From positions 1 through 64,000 of the forward strand of contig JAUCBJ010008463.1 in assembly GCA_032718475.1 (NCBI GenBank): a stretch of DNA of 64,000 nt, written 5' to 3'. Of the stretch, positions 23,095 through 32,881 are shown piece after piece. Position 1 is the stretch's first letter. Every line of letters starts with the position of its first letter. This DNA is from Nemertoderma westbladi (taxonomy: Eukaryota > Xenacoelomorpha > Nemertodermatida > Nemertodermatidae). The translations under genes and the position numbers were made by a program. Under the pieces are notes generated by a model. It saw only the letters and a program-made list of their open reading frames with translations, did no database searches and had not been told where the DNA came from.

Positions 23095-24320
23095 TATTTT
23101 GGTGACAGGGGATAATCAGCCAGATATGGTGTTGCTTAAAATAGATTTCAGCAATGCCTTTAACTCCATTCGAAGGGATGCCATGCTCAAATCTATCCAT
23201 AAGTACCATCATTCCATTTACAATTACACCTTCGTGGCATATGGGGATGCCGCCTTTCTTCTCCACAGTGACAAAACTCTGCTTTCTGATGAGGGTGTTT
23301 AACAGGGCGATCCCTCCACGCTTCAGTCATACGCTAAATCCCATCATCCAGACATTGATGTCTTCCTTCAATGTCTGGTAGTTGGATGATGGCAACTTCC
23401 ACATTGTCTTGGATGACTTGAAGAAGATCATCATAGAAGGGAGGAGATGTAGACTGTCGATAAACCCCAGGAAGAGTGAGCTGTTCTTCCTAAATAGGTC
23501 AGAGATGGAGGATTCTCGCTCGCAGATCCTTGTCGAGTTTGATGCCATCCGTCCTGGAATTCAGTTTCCTCTGTTGGACCAGTTGACCATGCTGGGTGCG
23601 GGTGTCCCAATAGAGACACAGCCATTGCTTCTTGTGGGGGATCTTTCCACACTTGCTACCCGGCTGCTGTTCCTCGATGCCTACCATGAGTATTTCCTTC
23701 TGAAGAACTCATTTGCGATTCCTTGGCTGATGTACTTTCTACGGACAGCTCCATGCTTTCGTTTCCCAGGTCAGCTCATGGCCTATGATCGGGTTCTCCC
23801 CAGTGCCATCCAAGATGTCGCTAACTGTCACATATATGACCCTGCCTGGTCCCAAGGTATGTCTCCAGCACGGATGGGCAGTCTGGATTGAGCGCAGCAG
23901 TGCAGCATGCACCCTCCGCCTTTTTGGCTTCTGCGGCTGCCTGCAAAGCTCTGTCCAACTGCTTATTCCCTTCAGTAGTGGCAGACTCAAGCCCAGCTAC
24001 GGAGTTAGCCCATACGCTTTGGAATAGTATGCCATCAACCGGTTCACCACCACCTACAACAACCATTCAGATGGTGCGGATGTCCCCTGTTCATGATGCG
24101 AACATAGCCACTCTCCGGTGTGCTGCCCCACCATTGGGCCTTATTGCCACACTTAACTCGCTGGATGACCCCACAGCCGGCTGCTGGCTCAATGCATTGA
24201 CCTGTTCCTCCCTTGGGTCTGAAACTCGATATTATGCAGTTTTGCATCCTATCGCTACAAGACTGGGGTGTAAGGTCATCAAACCCCAAATCTGCTGGAC
24301 ATCATTCGACGGGTGATGGT
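23095..24320 (+). pseudogene. Non-LTR retrotransposon (LINE family B) reverse-transcriptase pseudogene
   Basis: Translated pieces give the RT order of a different LINE from family A: LLKIDFSNAFNSIRRDAML (motif A region, 23127-23185), DEGV*QGDPST (motif B, with a stop, near 23288-23320), then a thumb and post-RT segment (ENSFAIP-type block, LRTAPCF, near 23700-23760). The reading frame changes at least twice and contains stops. The YxDD stretch is replaced by a short deletion. The element is inactive; its 3' end is not clearly resolved. Confidence 0.8.
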
Positions 24321-25240
24321 TAGTTTTGGGGTGCCTTCACTCCTACAGCCCCGAGGTTTATGTCGGAGCGACGGGGGAGGGGGGGGGGGGGGGGGTGGAA
24401 GGCTTTACAAATGACCCCGTAGTCAGAGGGCCGAACCCTAGCATGGGATGCCACACTGATAGATCCGCTGGCCCCCAGCGACATTCAACAGACAAATTGT
24501 CACTGGGGGACGCACTGCAGAGGGGGCAGAGCAAACTAAAAATGCTAAAGTATCACGACCTAGTGGACCGGGGCCACTTCTTTCATCCCGTGGATTTGGA
24601 GACGATGCTCTGGCCCACAGACCTCCACCTTCCTCCCAGGAGATCGGCAATCAGTTTTTGCCACAAAGCCTAGAGATATGGCAATTTTGATCGGCAATGC
24701 TGCATCAGTCATCGCACACCTACCATTGGGCTATTCGGGGATTAAACTCCTAAAAGTTTTATTTTCTGTCGGAATGTGTCTGTCTGTTGATATTTTCTAT
24801 ATCATTTATAATGGATTATAATAATAATTTAAATAAAAAAAGTGATTGAATTAATTACTCACCGTGTCTTCGAATTAAAACGAAAACCATAAACTGATTA
24901 AGTAAAAAAAAAACAATTAAAAAAAAAAATAAGTAAAAAATAACACATCGAAGAAAAAATTGAAGTAAAAAATTACTCACAAAAAAATACCAAAGGCGCG
25001 AATACCTAAAATGACCCATGGCTACCATCACCCCAGAATCAGTTAACGCTAGACGCAGGACTGCCATTAAAACAGTAATAAATAAAAATAAACTCCTAAT
25101 AAATTAAATAAATAAATTATTGGTCCAGGGTTGCCATTAAAAAAAATTTATAAAATATTATAGAAACAATTATATTTAATTTATTAAAATTATAAAATCA
25201 TCCCTCATGGCCCAGGTCTAAAAATTATAAAAAGTGTAAA
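24321..25240. other. Intergenic with a G17 run and a dispersed A-rich repeat
   Basis: A near-continuous G tract (G5-A-G17) lies at 24373-24395. From about 24840 the sequence matches the dispersed A-rich repeat at 2080-2720 (cccatggctaccatcaccc, cagaatcagttaacg, ctgccattaaa). No gene seen. Confidence 0.55.
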
Positions 25241-25332
25241 TTATTGAGCATTGTCAAAGTCATCATTTCTGCACCAGCTCCCGGCGCAAGTTGAAAAGAG
25301 GCGGCGAACGTGTTCGGTGTACCCTTGTAACT

Positions 25333-25539
25333 GTAAGTACAGCAGTACACTGCCTTATCAGCTGATTGTGCAATTTACATCACAGCAGCAGGGAGCAGGC
25401 AAGTGCAGAAGTGGCATAACCAGTCTGCCTTTACCCTACAGCCCAGCAGCCCTAGGTTTGCTTCAGTTCTATCTTACTGTCAGACTGTCTTAGTTAGGCC
25501 TATTTCCTGATTTCAATATTTTATATTCCTCTATTTCAG
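25333..25539 (+). other. Probable intron in the KIN17 5' UTR
   Basis: A donor CT|GTAAGT at 25333 and an acceptor, the pyrimidine-rich 'tatattcctctatttcag' ending at 25539, would define a 207-bp intron. Exon 2 would then start 16 nt before the KIN17 ATG. Prediction from splice-site consensus only. Confidence 0.45.
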
Positions 25540-25555
25540 TATTTGCTGATTTGGA

Positions 25556-26728
25556 ATGCCGAAACACGAATTCCTTACGCCGAAGGCGATATCCAACAGA
25601 ATCAAATCGAAAGGACTCCAGAAACTTAGATGGTACTGCCAAATGTGCCAAAAACAGTGCCGTGACGAGAACGGATTCAAGTGTCACACCGCCTCGGAGT
25701 CCCACCAACGACAGATCCTTCTGTTCGCAGACAATCCCGACAAATACCTAACCTACTTCTCGGAAGAGTTTCTCGATGGGTTTATGGAGTTGTTACGTCG
25801 CCGATTCGGTACAAAACGGATCCTTTGTAATGTGGTTTACAACGAGTACATCCACGACCGCGATCATATCCACATGAATTCCACGCAATGGGACACTTTG
25901 ACCGAGTTCGTTAAGTGGTTGGGACGGGAGGGAAAGTGCAAAGTCGACGAGACCTCGAAGGGCTGGCATATAGCCTACATAGACAGACAGGCGGAGGCCT
26001 TGCAGAAACAACTCACTAAGGATAAGAAGGAGAAGTTAGATTTGTGTGACGAAGAGAGAATGATGGCGTTTATAAATAAACAGGTAGAGTTGGATAGGGA
26101 TCGATGTGTAGTCGAACGGGAGAGCACTGAGTTAGAAAGGGATGACGAATCCGAGAGAGTCGCTTTCAATTTCTCTAGTAAATCGAAAAGTGCGTCGGGT
26201 GAGGGAACCGAGACAGGCGGGGAAGCCAATAAACCTAGCGTTAGTAACTCCAACCCATTTGATTCGGGGAAAATTCAACCCATAAAATCGACTAAAAAGT
26301 CTAGTAGGCCTAGCAAACTAGAACGTAAGAGCAACCTGCGAGAGATAATGGAAGAGGAGTCGGCAAAACGAGTAAAATTATCGGGTAGAGGGTTGTTAGA
26401 AGGAATTGTTGTTAAAATTGTAAATAAACGGATCGGTGACGCTTTCTATAAGAAGAAAGCGGTTGTAACTAAAGTTGTTGATACTAGCGTTGCTATGGTA
26501 ACTTTAATCGATACCAGGGATGTTATTAAGGTTAACGAGGGCGATGTAGAGACTGTTATCCCTTCGTTAGGTCGTCATGTAGTTTTACTGAGCGGCTTTC
26601 GCAGAGGACAACGTGGAGTTCTAGAGAAACTCCACGAAGATACTTTCTCTATAACGGTTCGATTAAAATCCGGAGAAACTGTTTCTAATGTTCGTTATGA
26701 AGATGTTAGTAAACTGCATTTTGAGTAG
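25556..26728 (+). CDS. KIN: KIN17-type DNA/RNA-binding zinc-finger protein
   Basis: Complete 390-residue ORF, almost the length of the human protein (393). Order: basic start MPKHEFLTPKAISNRIKSKG, a C2H2 finger with C28, C31, H44, H50, the KIN17 winged-helix domain to about 160 (VYNEYIHDRDHIHMNSTQW), a charged helical middle, and a C-terminal tandem SH3-like region (about 275-390) with a KOW-like 'GRHVVLLSGFRRGQRG'. KIN17 is a conserved nuclear protein tied to DNA replication, UV response and pre-mRNA processing. The first ATG matches the family start. The coding region has no introns, whereas vertebrate KIN is multi-exon. Either the lineage lost its introns or this is a retroposed but still intact copy. 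An ATTAAA poly(A) signal follows 73 nt after the stop. Confidence 0.96.
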   Translation: MPKHEFLTPKAISNRIKSKGLQKLRWYCQMCQKQCRDENGFKCHTASESHQRQILLFADNPDKYLTYFSEEFLDGFMELLRRRFGTKRILCNVVYNEYIHDRDHIHMNSTQWDTLTEFVKWLGREGKCKVDETSKGWHIAYIDRQAEALQKQLTKDKKEKLDLCDEERMMAFINKQVELDRDRCVVERESTELERDDESERVAFNFSSKSKSASGEGTETGGEANKPSVSNSNPFDSGKIQPIKSTKKSSRPSKLERKSNLREIMEEESAKRVKLSGRGLLEGIVVKIVNKRIGDAFYKKKAVVTKVVDTSVAMVTLIDTRDVIKVNEGDVETVIPSLGRHVVLLSGFRRGQRGVLEKLHEDTFSITVRLKSGETVSNVRYEDVSKLHFE

Positions 26729-26800
26729 TTGGTATAGTATTGTATTTCATATTATTATGTTGTTATTTATGAAAGTATAATCTTATTTATGTATTATTTT

Positions 26801-26806
26801 ATTAAA
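26801..26806 (+). terminator. Poly(A) signal ATTAAA of KIN17
   Basis: The common ATTAAA variant, 72 nt beyond the KIN17 stop codon, just before the hAT-type element begins. Confidence 0.5.
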
Positions 26807-26881
26807 GTAACGAATATTTATATAATATAAAACATAGAGCGAACAACAACTAATCAAACTACAATTTGTAACTATATACAT

Positions 26882-27870
26882 TAGAGTTGCAACAGAGACC
26901 TATTTTTCTTAATCCCGGTGAACCAGAGCCCTACCCGGAGAATTATTTTGGAAAATACCGGAGACCAGAGCCGGAGATCAGAGACTTTGCTTATTTTTGT
27001 ACTTACAATTTGATTACCCCCCTATAGCACAAACAGGTACAACGGCCTTAACTATTTTTCTATGTTCAATTACAGAAAGTAAATCCAACCCATTCCAACC
27101 CTTACCCATTGTAAGAAAATAAGCGCACGTACAGTTTGGGGGGCTTAATTAATATTAATTTGGTTATTTGTTTATTAATTCGTTCTTATTTTGTTATTGT
27201 TAATAATATGTTACATAATTTTGTTTTGCGCCATAGGTACCGGTACTTTGTTAATTAAAGGTACTTATTTTACAATTGTTCAAATCATATACATTTCAAT
27301 GTACTATATAACTTAGTCATTTACGAATACTTAGTGCACAGGTATAGTGCTCTACTCGCCCCATTTACAAGCCTCGTTACGCTCGTTCTCTCCATTTGGT
27401 CGTCATATTATCTATCCTATAACAAATTGAATGGAGATCAGCCCTTTCTTTCACTTTTAAACATTATGGGTGCTCAAATTAAGCACCCTTATCCTTAAAT
27501 AAGAACGACCTTTAGGTGCTAATTTAACTTAAAATTAAACGCACCTTAAATTAATTAAATAGAAGATTATCGGTACATTTATTAGAAATAGTGTAAAAGT
27601 GAATATATAATTGTGTTGAAGTGGTGTATGAAAAATAGTTAAAAATTAAAGATAATTAATTGTAAAAAATTGTGAAAAATATCTTCATTTCACATTTTGT
27701 GTTGTACAGGATCTATTTTTAAATAACTAATTCTAATTTGTAAAATCACTGATCTCTGGGTAAAATGTCTGTTTTCAATACCCGGGAACCAGAGACCTAT
27801 CCGGAGACCAAAAAATAGCCCGGAGAATCCAGAGAACAGAGATCAGTTACAAGTCTCTGTTGCAACTCTA
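26882..27870. mobile_element. Non-autonomous hAT-type MITE (989 bp)
   Basis: Perfect 18-bp terminal inverted repeats, tagagttgcaacagagac and its complement, are flanked by an 8-bp direct duplication ATATACAT (26874-26881 and 27871-27878). An 8-bp duplication with TAG-type termini is the hAT hallmark. Subterminal regions carry many 'ccggagaccagag'-like motifs in both orientations, as expected for transposase binding sites. There is no transposase ORF. Confidence 0.9.
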
Positions 27871-27934
27871 ATATACATACATAATAATTGTGTAGGTGAA
27901 CTGACGTAATGATTGAATATATTGCCATAACAAT

Positions 27935-29982
27935 GTAATAACTATTTACTTACTTGTGTCTTACTTGAGTCGAGGAAATCCTGCCAAGTACCTAACTGAT
28001 CTAGACTTTGCTGATGACTTAGGAGTACTCTCAGAATCACTAGAGGGAGCCCAACGGCTCCTCAGCTCATTAGAACATGCTGCTTCTAGTCTTGGTCTTT
28101 TTATTAACTCCAGAAAGACCAAAATTTTGACAGTTAACTTTGAAAGTTCTCAGCAAGTCTCTGATCGGATGAGCATAAGCTCAAAGGATGGTATGCTTGA
28201 GCATGTGGACGACTTCTGTTACCTGGGATCATGGATCCGGAGTCAGGTGAGGACCTTCGAATACGTAAGGGAAAGGCATGGGCAGCCTTGAATAGGCTTT
28301 CCAGGATTTGGAAGTCACCGAGAATTAATCGGAAACTTAAGGTCCGATTATTTAGAGCAGCAGTAGTTCCAGTACTCCTCTATGGGAGTCCTTGCTGGGC
28401 TCTAACTGCTGAGGATACCAAATCTCTGGATGGCACATTCACAAGAATGCTACGCCGGGTTCATTGTGTCAAGTACAATGCACACATCTCCAACCAGACA
28501 CTATATAACATTGGAGGTGTCTCATTGGTTCCCCCAAGCTTGACACTAGAACAAAATCGCCTCCGCTTTGCAGGACATTGCTTTCGCCGTGAGGACCAGC
28601 CAGTGCATAATCTTGTACTTTGGCAGCCTCATGGAGTGTATAAGCATGGTGGACAGCCCATGACTTTCTTGAGACGCATCTTAAAGGACACTGGCCTTGA
28701 AGATGCGGATGATCTAGCAAATGTCATGGGTGATAGGGAGTTGTGGCGGCGCAATTTTGTCGACAAGCCGGCACAGCATTCTTAAAAATGCAGCTGCAAT
28801 GCAGCATGCCGATACTAGTAGTACTTGTGTCTAAAGTAGCACTTTACAGTGCGATGACGAACGTTGTTACGAACGACGTTATTGAGTGAGTGAAAATAAA
28901 GCCACGAGGATCAGAACACTGTAAAGTACTTTGCAACACGTATATGTAGTTTTATTCAAAAATTTTAACATTACGAAATGATTGTATATATATTATAAGT
29001 GATAGAAACTACACAAATTATATTAGTTGCTGTATAAATAAATGTAAAAATGACATAAATTATGTTATAAATATATTTATGGTGTCGTCCTACCGGTAGG
29101 TAATAAAGTAGGCCTATCTGGCTGTCAGGCAAATTCCAACTATTGTTTACGTGGTAACCAATGACGGCGTTAAGTAATGTCCACTAAGGGGATATTACTT
29201 GATTAACTACTAACACCAAATACAATACTAAATGTACAGGCCAATACAATGCTGTAATGTCCTCAAATGTTGTAAAGTGCTAAATAACAACTTGCTGTTA
29301 ATACTAACAGCGTTGAGTAATAAAGTACTTTATTCCAAAATTGTAACATTACTCAATGCCGTTACTATTAACAGCGAGTTGTTATTTAGCACTTTACAAC
29401 TTTAAAGGGGTGTAAACGCTACGCCGACAACCGACTGCCGACCACTTTAGAGGACATTACAGTATTGTATTGGCCTGTACAATTAGTATTCAGTATTGTA
29501 TTTGTGTATTGTTATGTGGTAATGTCCCATTGGCGTGACTTTACATCACGCTGTCATGGTTACCACATAAACAATAATTGGTATTTATTATTAATTGCCT
29601 GACAGCAGATAGGCCTACTGCAGTACCTACCGGTAGCTATTAATAACCAGTAGCTATAAACTATTAACATGGCTCCAAACGCCACCATAAATATAAGCTA
29701 ACTTATTTATAACATAATTTATGTCATTTTTACATTTATTTATACAGCAACTAATTTAATTTGTGCAGTTTCTATCACTTATAATATATGTACAATCATT
29801 TCGTAATGTTACAATTTTGGAATAAAACTACACTACATACTTGTTGCAAAGTACTTTACAGTGTTCTGATCCTCGTGGCTTTATTTTCACTCACTCACTA
29901 ACGTTCGTTCGTGTAACAAAGCCACTCGGATCATCACACTGTAAAGTGCTACTTTACACACAAGTATGTAAATAGTTATTAC
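27935..29982. mobile_element. Giant fold-back element (~1.2 kb palindrome once the nested LINE is removed)
   Basis: The left arm starts gtaataactatttac at 27935, is interrupted by the LINE at 27962-28821, and resumes at 28833. The right arm, inverted, ends gtaaatagttattac at 29968-29982. Arms of roughly 580 bp align at about 85-90%, through blocks such as gtgagtgaaaataaagccac, gaggatcagaacactgtaaa and tgtacaggccaatacaat. The centre is near 29345-29400. No ORF; an unclassified palindromic transposon. Confidence 0.9.
27962..28821 (+). mobile_element. 5'-truncated LINE family A copy with 11-bp target duplication
   Basis: It encodes the end of RT (LTDLDFADDLGVLSESLEGA, open 27956-28291) and, in a second frame, the C-terminal tail (28231-28785, 184 residues, ending DKPAQHS). 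One frameshift near 28250-28290 separates the two. The target duplication TACTTGTGTCT is at 27951-27961 and 28822-28832. The tail is tagtag, not poly(A). It lies inside the left arm of the fold-back element, whose uninterrupted version on the right arm proves the empty site. Confidence 0.93.
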
Positions 29983-30194
29983 CACATGTTTTTGAGCATC
30001 GAAATATAAAATTTTTCACGTATTGTTAACAATAATCGAGGTTGACAAAAGGGACCGAGAGCTTGTTATGAAGCCTCAACTAATTATTAAATATATTTAT
30101 TACAGGGAAAGAAGGAGAATTAATAGCAAGCAAAATTAAGTTACGGTATAAATGCTACTGTAGCTTTCTGACTATAGTGTATAGTCCTTCGGGC

Positions 30195-31089
30195 GAAATA
30201 GAATATACAATATACATGTCCTGGAATATAGTGTCGTTATTCAGGTACATGAGATTGCATTAAATTTGAAACAGAGATAGTTCCACATCCCTCCTCCTCC
30301 GTGGGTGAGCCAGAATTTTTATTTTTGATTTCAATCTTTAGCTTCAAGCGTTTGAAAAAGTTGCCTCCGTCGATATTGCACAAGTTACAGTACATTGCAG
30401 TTAATATTCAATGCTATAGTGATTTATAGGTACAGTTAGAAAGCTGGCCATGCAAGGATCCCAAATATGTTTTAAAACAGCTGAGATACTGTATTAGCGT
30501 TCGAAAGTTGCATGGTTTTGCGCATGCGTGAGGTTATTTTATTCTATTAAATAAAAACACAATATTCTAGAACATTTTGCTTATGTATGAATAACTACAG
30601 AATAGTATGATTATAGAGTTAATGCATTGTTGCCCTGTTGCCCAGCTACGTATGAGATAAACAAAATTTTCCAGAAAACGGTGTATTTATTAAATAGAAT
30701 AAAATAGCTGCGCGCAAATGCAAAACCTTGCAACTTTTGAACGCTCACATCTCAGCTATTCTACGACTAAATTCAGGTTGCGATACATACTGTATTTGGA
30801 ATCCTTGCATGGCCAGCAACTAAACTCAATAGAACAGGTTACAGTAAAATTTTTGAGAGTTGTAGTCATCTGTTATTTGCGTTCAATTTCCCCTGGAGAG
30901 GGATGAATTTTTATTGCGTTCAGTTTCCTCCCCCCCCCCCTATCTCTGTCAGAGACACCTTTTTCAAACGCTTTTAGCTAAAGAATGAAAGCGAAAATAA
31001 AAATTCTGGCTCACCCAGGAAGGAGGAGGGAGGTGAAACTATCTCTGTTTCAAATTGCATGCAATCTCATTACGATTTGTAGAAAAAGT

Positions 31090-31120
<31 letters not shown>

Positions 31121-31150
31121 GGCAGGTATATTCCTGGACATGGTGTAACA
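30195..31150. mobile_element. Second giant palindrome (~950 bp) carrying a T11-G23 tract
   Basis: Inverted arms match through several blocks: tgagccagaatttttatttt with aaaataaaaattctggctca; ggccatgcaaggat with atccttgcatggcc; tattttattctattaaataa with ttattaaatagaataaaata. The centre is near 30630. The right arm holds T11 followed by G23 (31089-31122), and a C10 run lies near 30931. No ORF. Precise ends are uncertain. Confidence 0.8.
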
Positions 31151-32049
31151 GTGAGCTAAACTGCACGAGACACTTATACATGAAGGTTTTAAATTTCCCG
31201 CCAATGTTAAATGTTATGTATGGTTGAATAATAATATTATGTGAGGGGGTAAATATTAAGTTGGTATTAGGTGGTAAGGTAAAGTAGGTGTGAAGTGGTT
31301 AGGTGAGGTGGTAAATAAAGTTGGTGTAATAGTAAACCGACAGATATGTTGTTAGTCCAGGAGTTTTTGTGTTGTCTTACATGGAAGTGTTTTTTTTTAA
31401 GTAAGCGATATTGTTGATGTTGATTTTGGGGTCTTGTACAAAAGTTCCTTAGTTTATATGCCAAATTGAGAAGACTATAAATTTGGGATTATCAGTGAAT
31501 CACCACTTTGACTGTGGGGTGAGCCACGAAATTAGCGGAGCCTTAGTGTACTTATACTGTTAGGGGGGTGGGTCAATTAATGGCAAGTAGTTGTCTTTGT
31601 CATTGATGGTCGCCTCGGTTACCATTTTGACATGCTAATAATAACTTTTTCCGGATTTAAAGCTGTCTTGTAGAAAAGATTTTAGGCATCAATATAAGAC
31701 TAAAAGTTATTTTCAGACACTCAGTTCAATACAACATTCCCCCCCCCCCCCCCCCCCCCCCCTAGAGGCCAACATGTCTAAAAATTTCTTTTATTTTACT
31801 CCGTTCAAGCTGAAACTTGGCAGGTTTGTAGGCCTACTTGGACATTACAAACAGTATATGTGCCATTCAAAGGAGGCTCATCCGTCTGCAGTTCTTTACT
31901 CTACCGATAGAAGACGAAATGTCTCAAAGTGAAATCCTCGATAACTTTAATGGGACTGCAGTTCTCCAGTCTACCGCTAGAGGGCGAAATGTATGCAATG
32001 GTAACCTTCCCCATTTCCTTGATCTTAATATGTTTACGCTGAATCTTGG
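31151..32049. other. Intergenic with a C24 tract and a 69-bp duplication
   Basis: C24 at 31739-31762. A ~69-bp direct duplication (ctgcagttct.., then ctctaccg, then cgaaatgt) begins near 31888 and again near 31957. A GGT-rich strand occupies 31240-31330. No gene recognised. Confidence 0.5.
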
Positions 32050-32881
32050 AATATATGTACCAGATCACATGCTGTGTCTTTTTGGGGAAGGGTGATCGCC
32101 AGAGGGTGCTCTGAGTCTGTACTCCCAGATATTCATATTAGCGATATCACCTTTGCAGAAGTGAAGGCTGCTGCAAAGAGCATTAAGAGCAATCGTGCCA
32201 GTGGAGTAGGTGGTGTTCCCCCTGAGGTCTTTAAAATACCTGAGTGTTTAAAGCTCATCTATTCCATCATAGTAGACATGTACCGAACAACAAGAGTCCC
32301 ACAAGAAATGAAAACAAATAAGTTGGTGCCAGTTCCCAAGAATGGCAACCTGACACTCTATGGTTCTTTTCGGGGAATCTCATTGATCTCGATTGCTGCA
32401 AAGCTATACAATAGAATTCTATTAAATCGCATCAGGGATCCCATTGAGAGACTGCTCCGTGGAAATCAGAATGGGTTCCGTAAAGGTCGTGGGACCATGG
32501 ACGCCCATTTTGGCACTTAGAAGGATAATTGAAGAGTTATCAAAAAAGAAAGACAGGCATCTGGCTGTTATCTTTGTTGACTTCTTCAAGGCCTTTGATT
32601 CAGTCTCTCGCTCACGTATGTTCAGCATACTTTCATTATATGGGATTCCTGATGAAATTATTGCAGCAATCAGATCAGTATACGATGGTTCGACCTCATT
32701 TGTGTCTACTGTTGACAGTGACACAGAACCATTTGAAGTGTTATGGGGCTTCCTCCAGGGAGACACACTTGCACCATTCTTGTTCATAATTGTTGTTGAC
32801 TATGTTCTACGCATGTCCTTAGATCATCATAATGATGATGGGGTGATGATAACTCCACCTACTGGCTCCAGAAGTCGCTGA
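32050..32881 (+). mobile_element. LINE family A reverse-transcriptase fragment, abruptly cut by satellite
   Basis: It encodes the front of an RT domain (SNRASGVGGVPPEVFK, fingers, 32074-32520), then in the next frame the palm (VDFFKAFDSVSRSRMF, YGIPDEIIAAIRSVYDG, LQGDTLAPFLFI, 32444-32881). One frameshift lies near 32490, where GFRKGRGT would be. Homology to the family ends in the middle of the conserved 'GSRSRGNPAKYL' segment at about 32876 and the 34-bp satellite begins at once. There is no 3' end. Confidence 0.9.
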
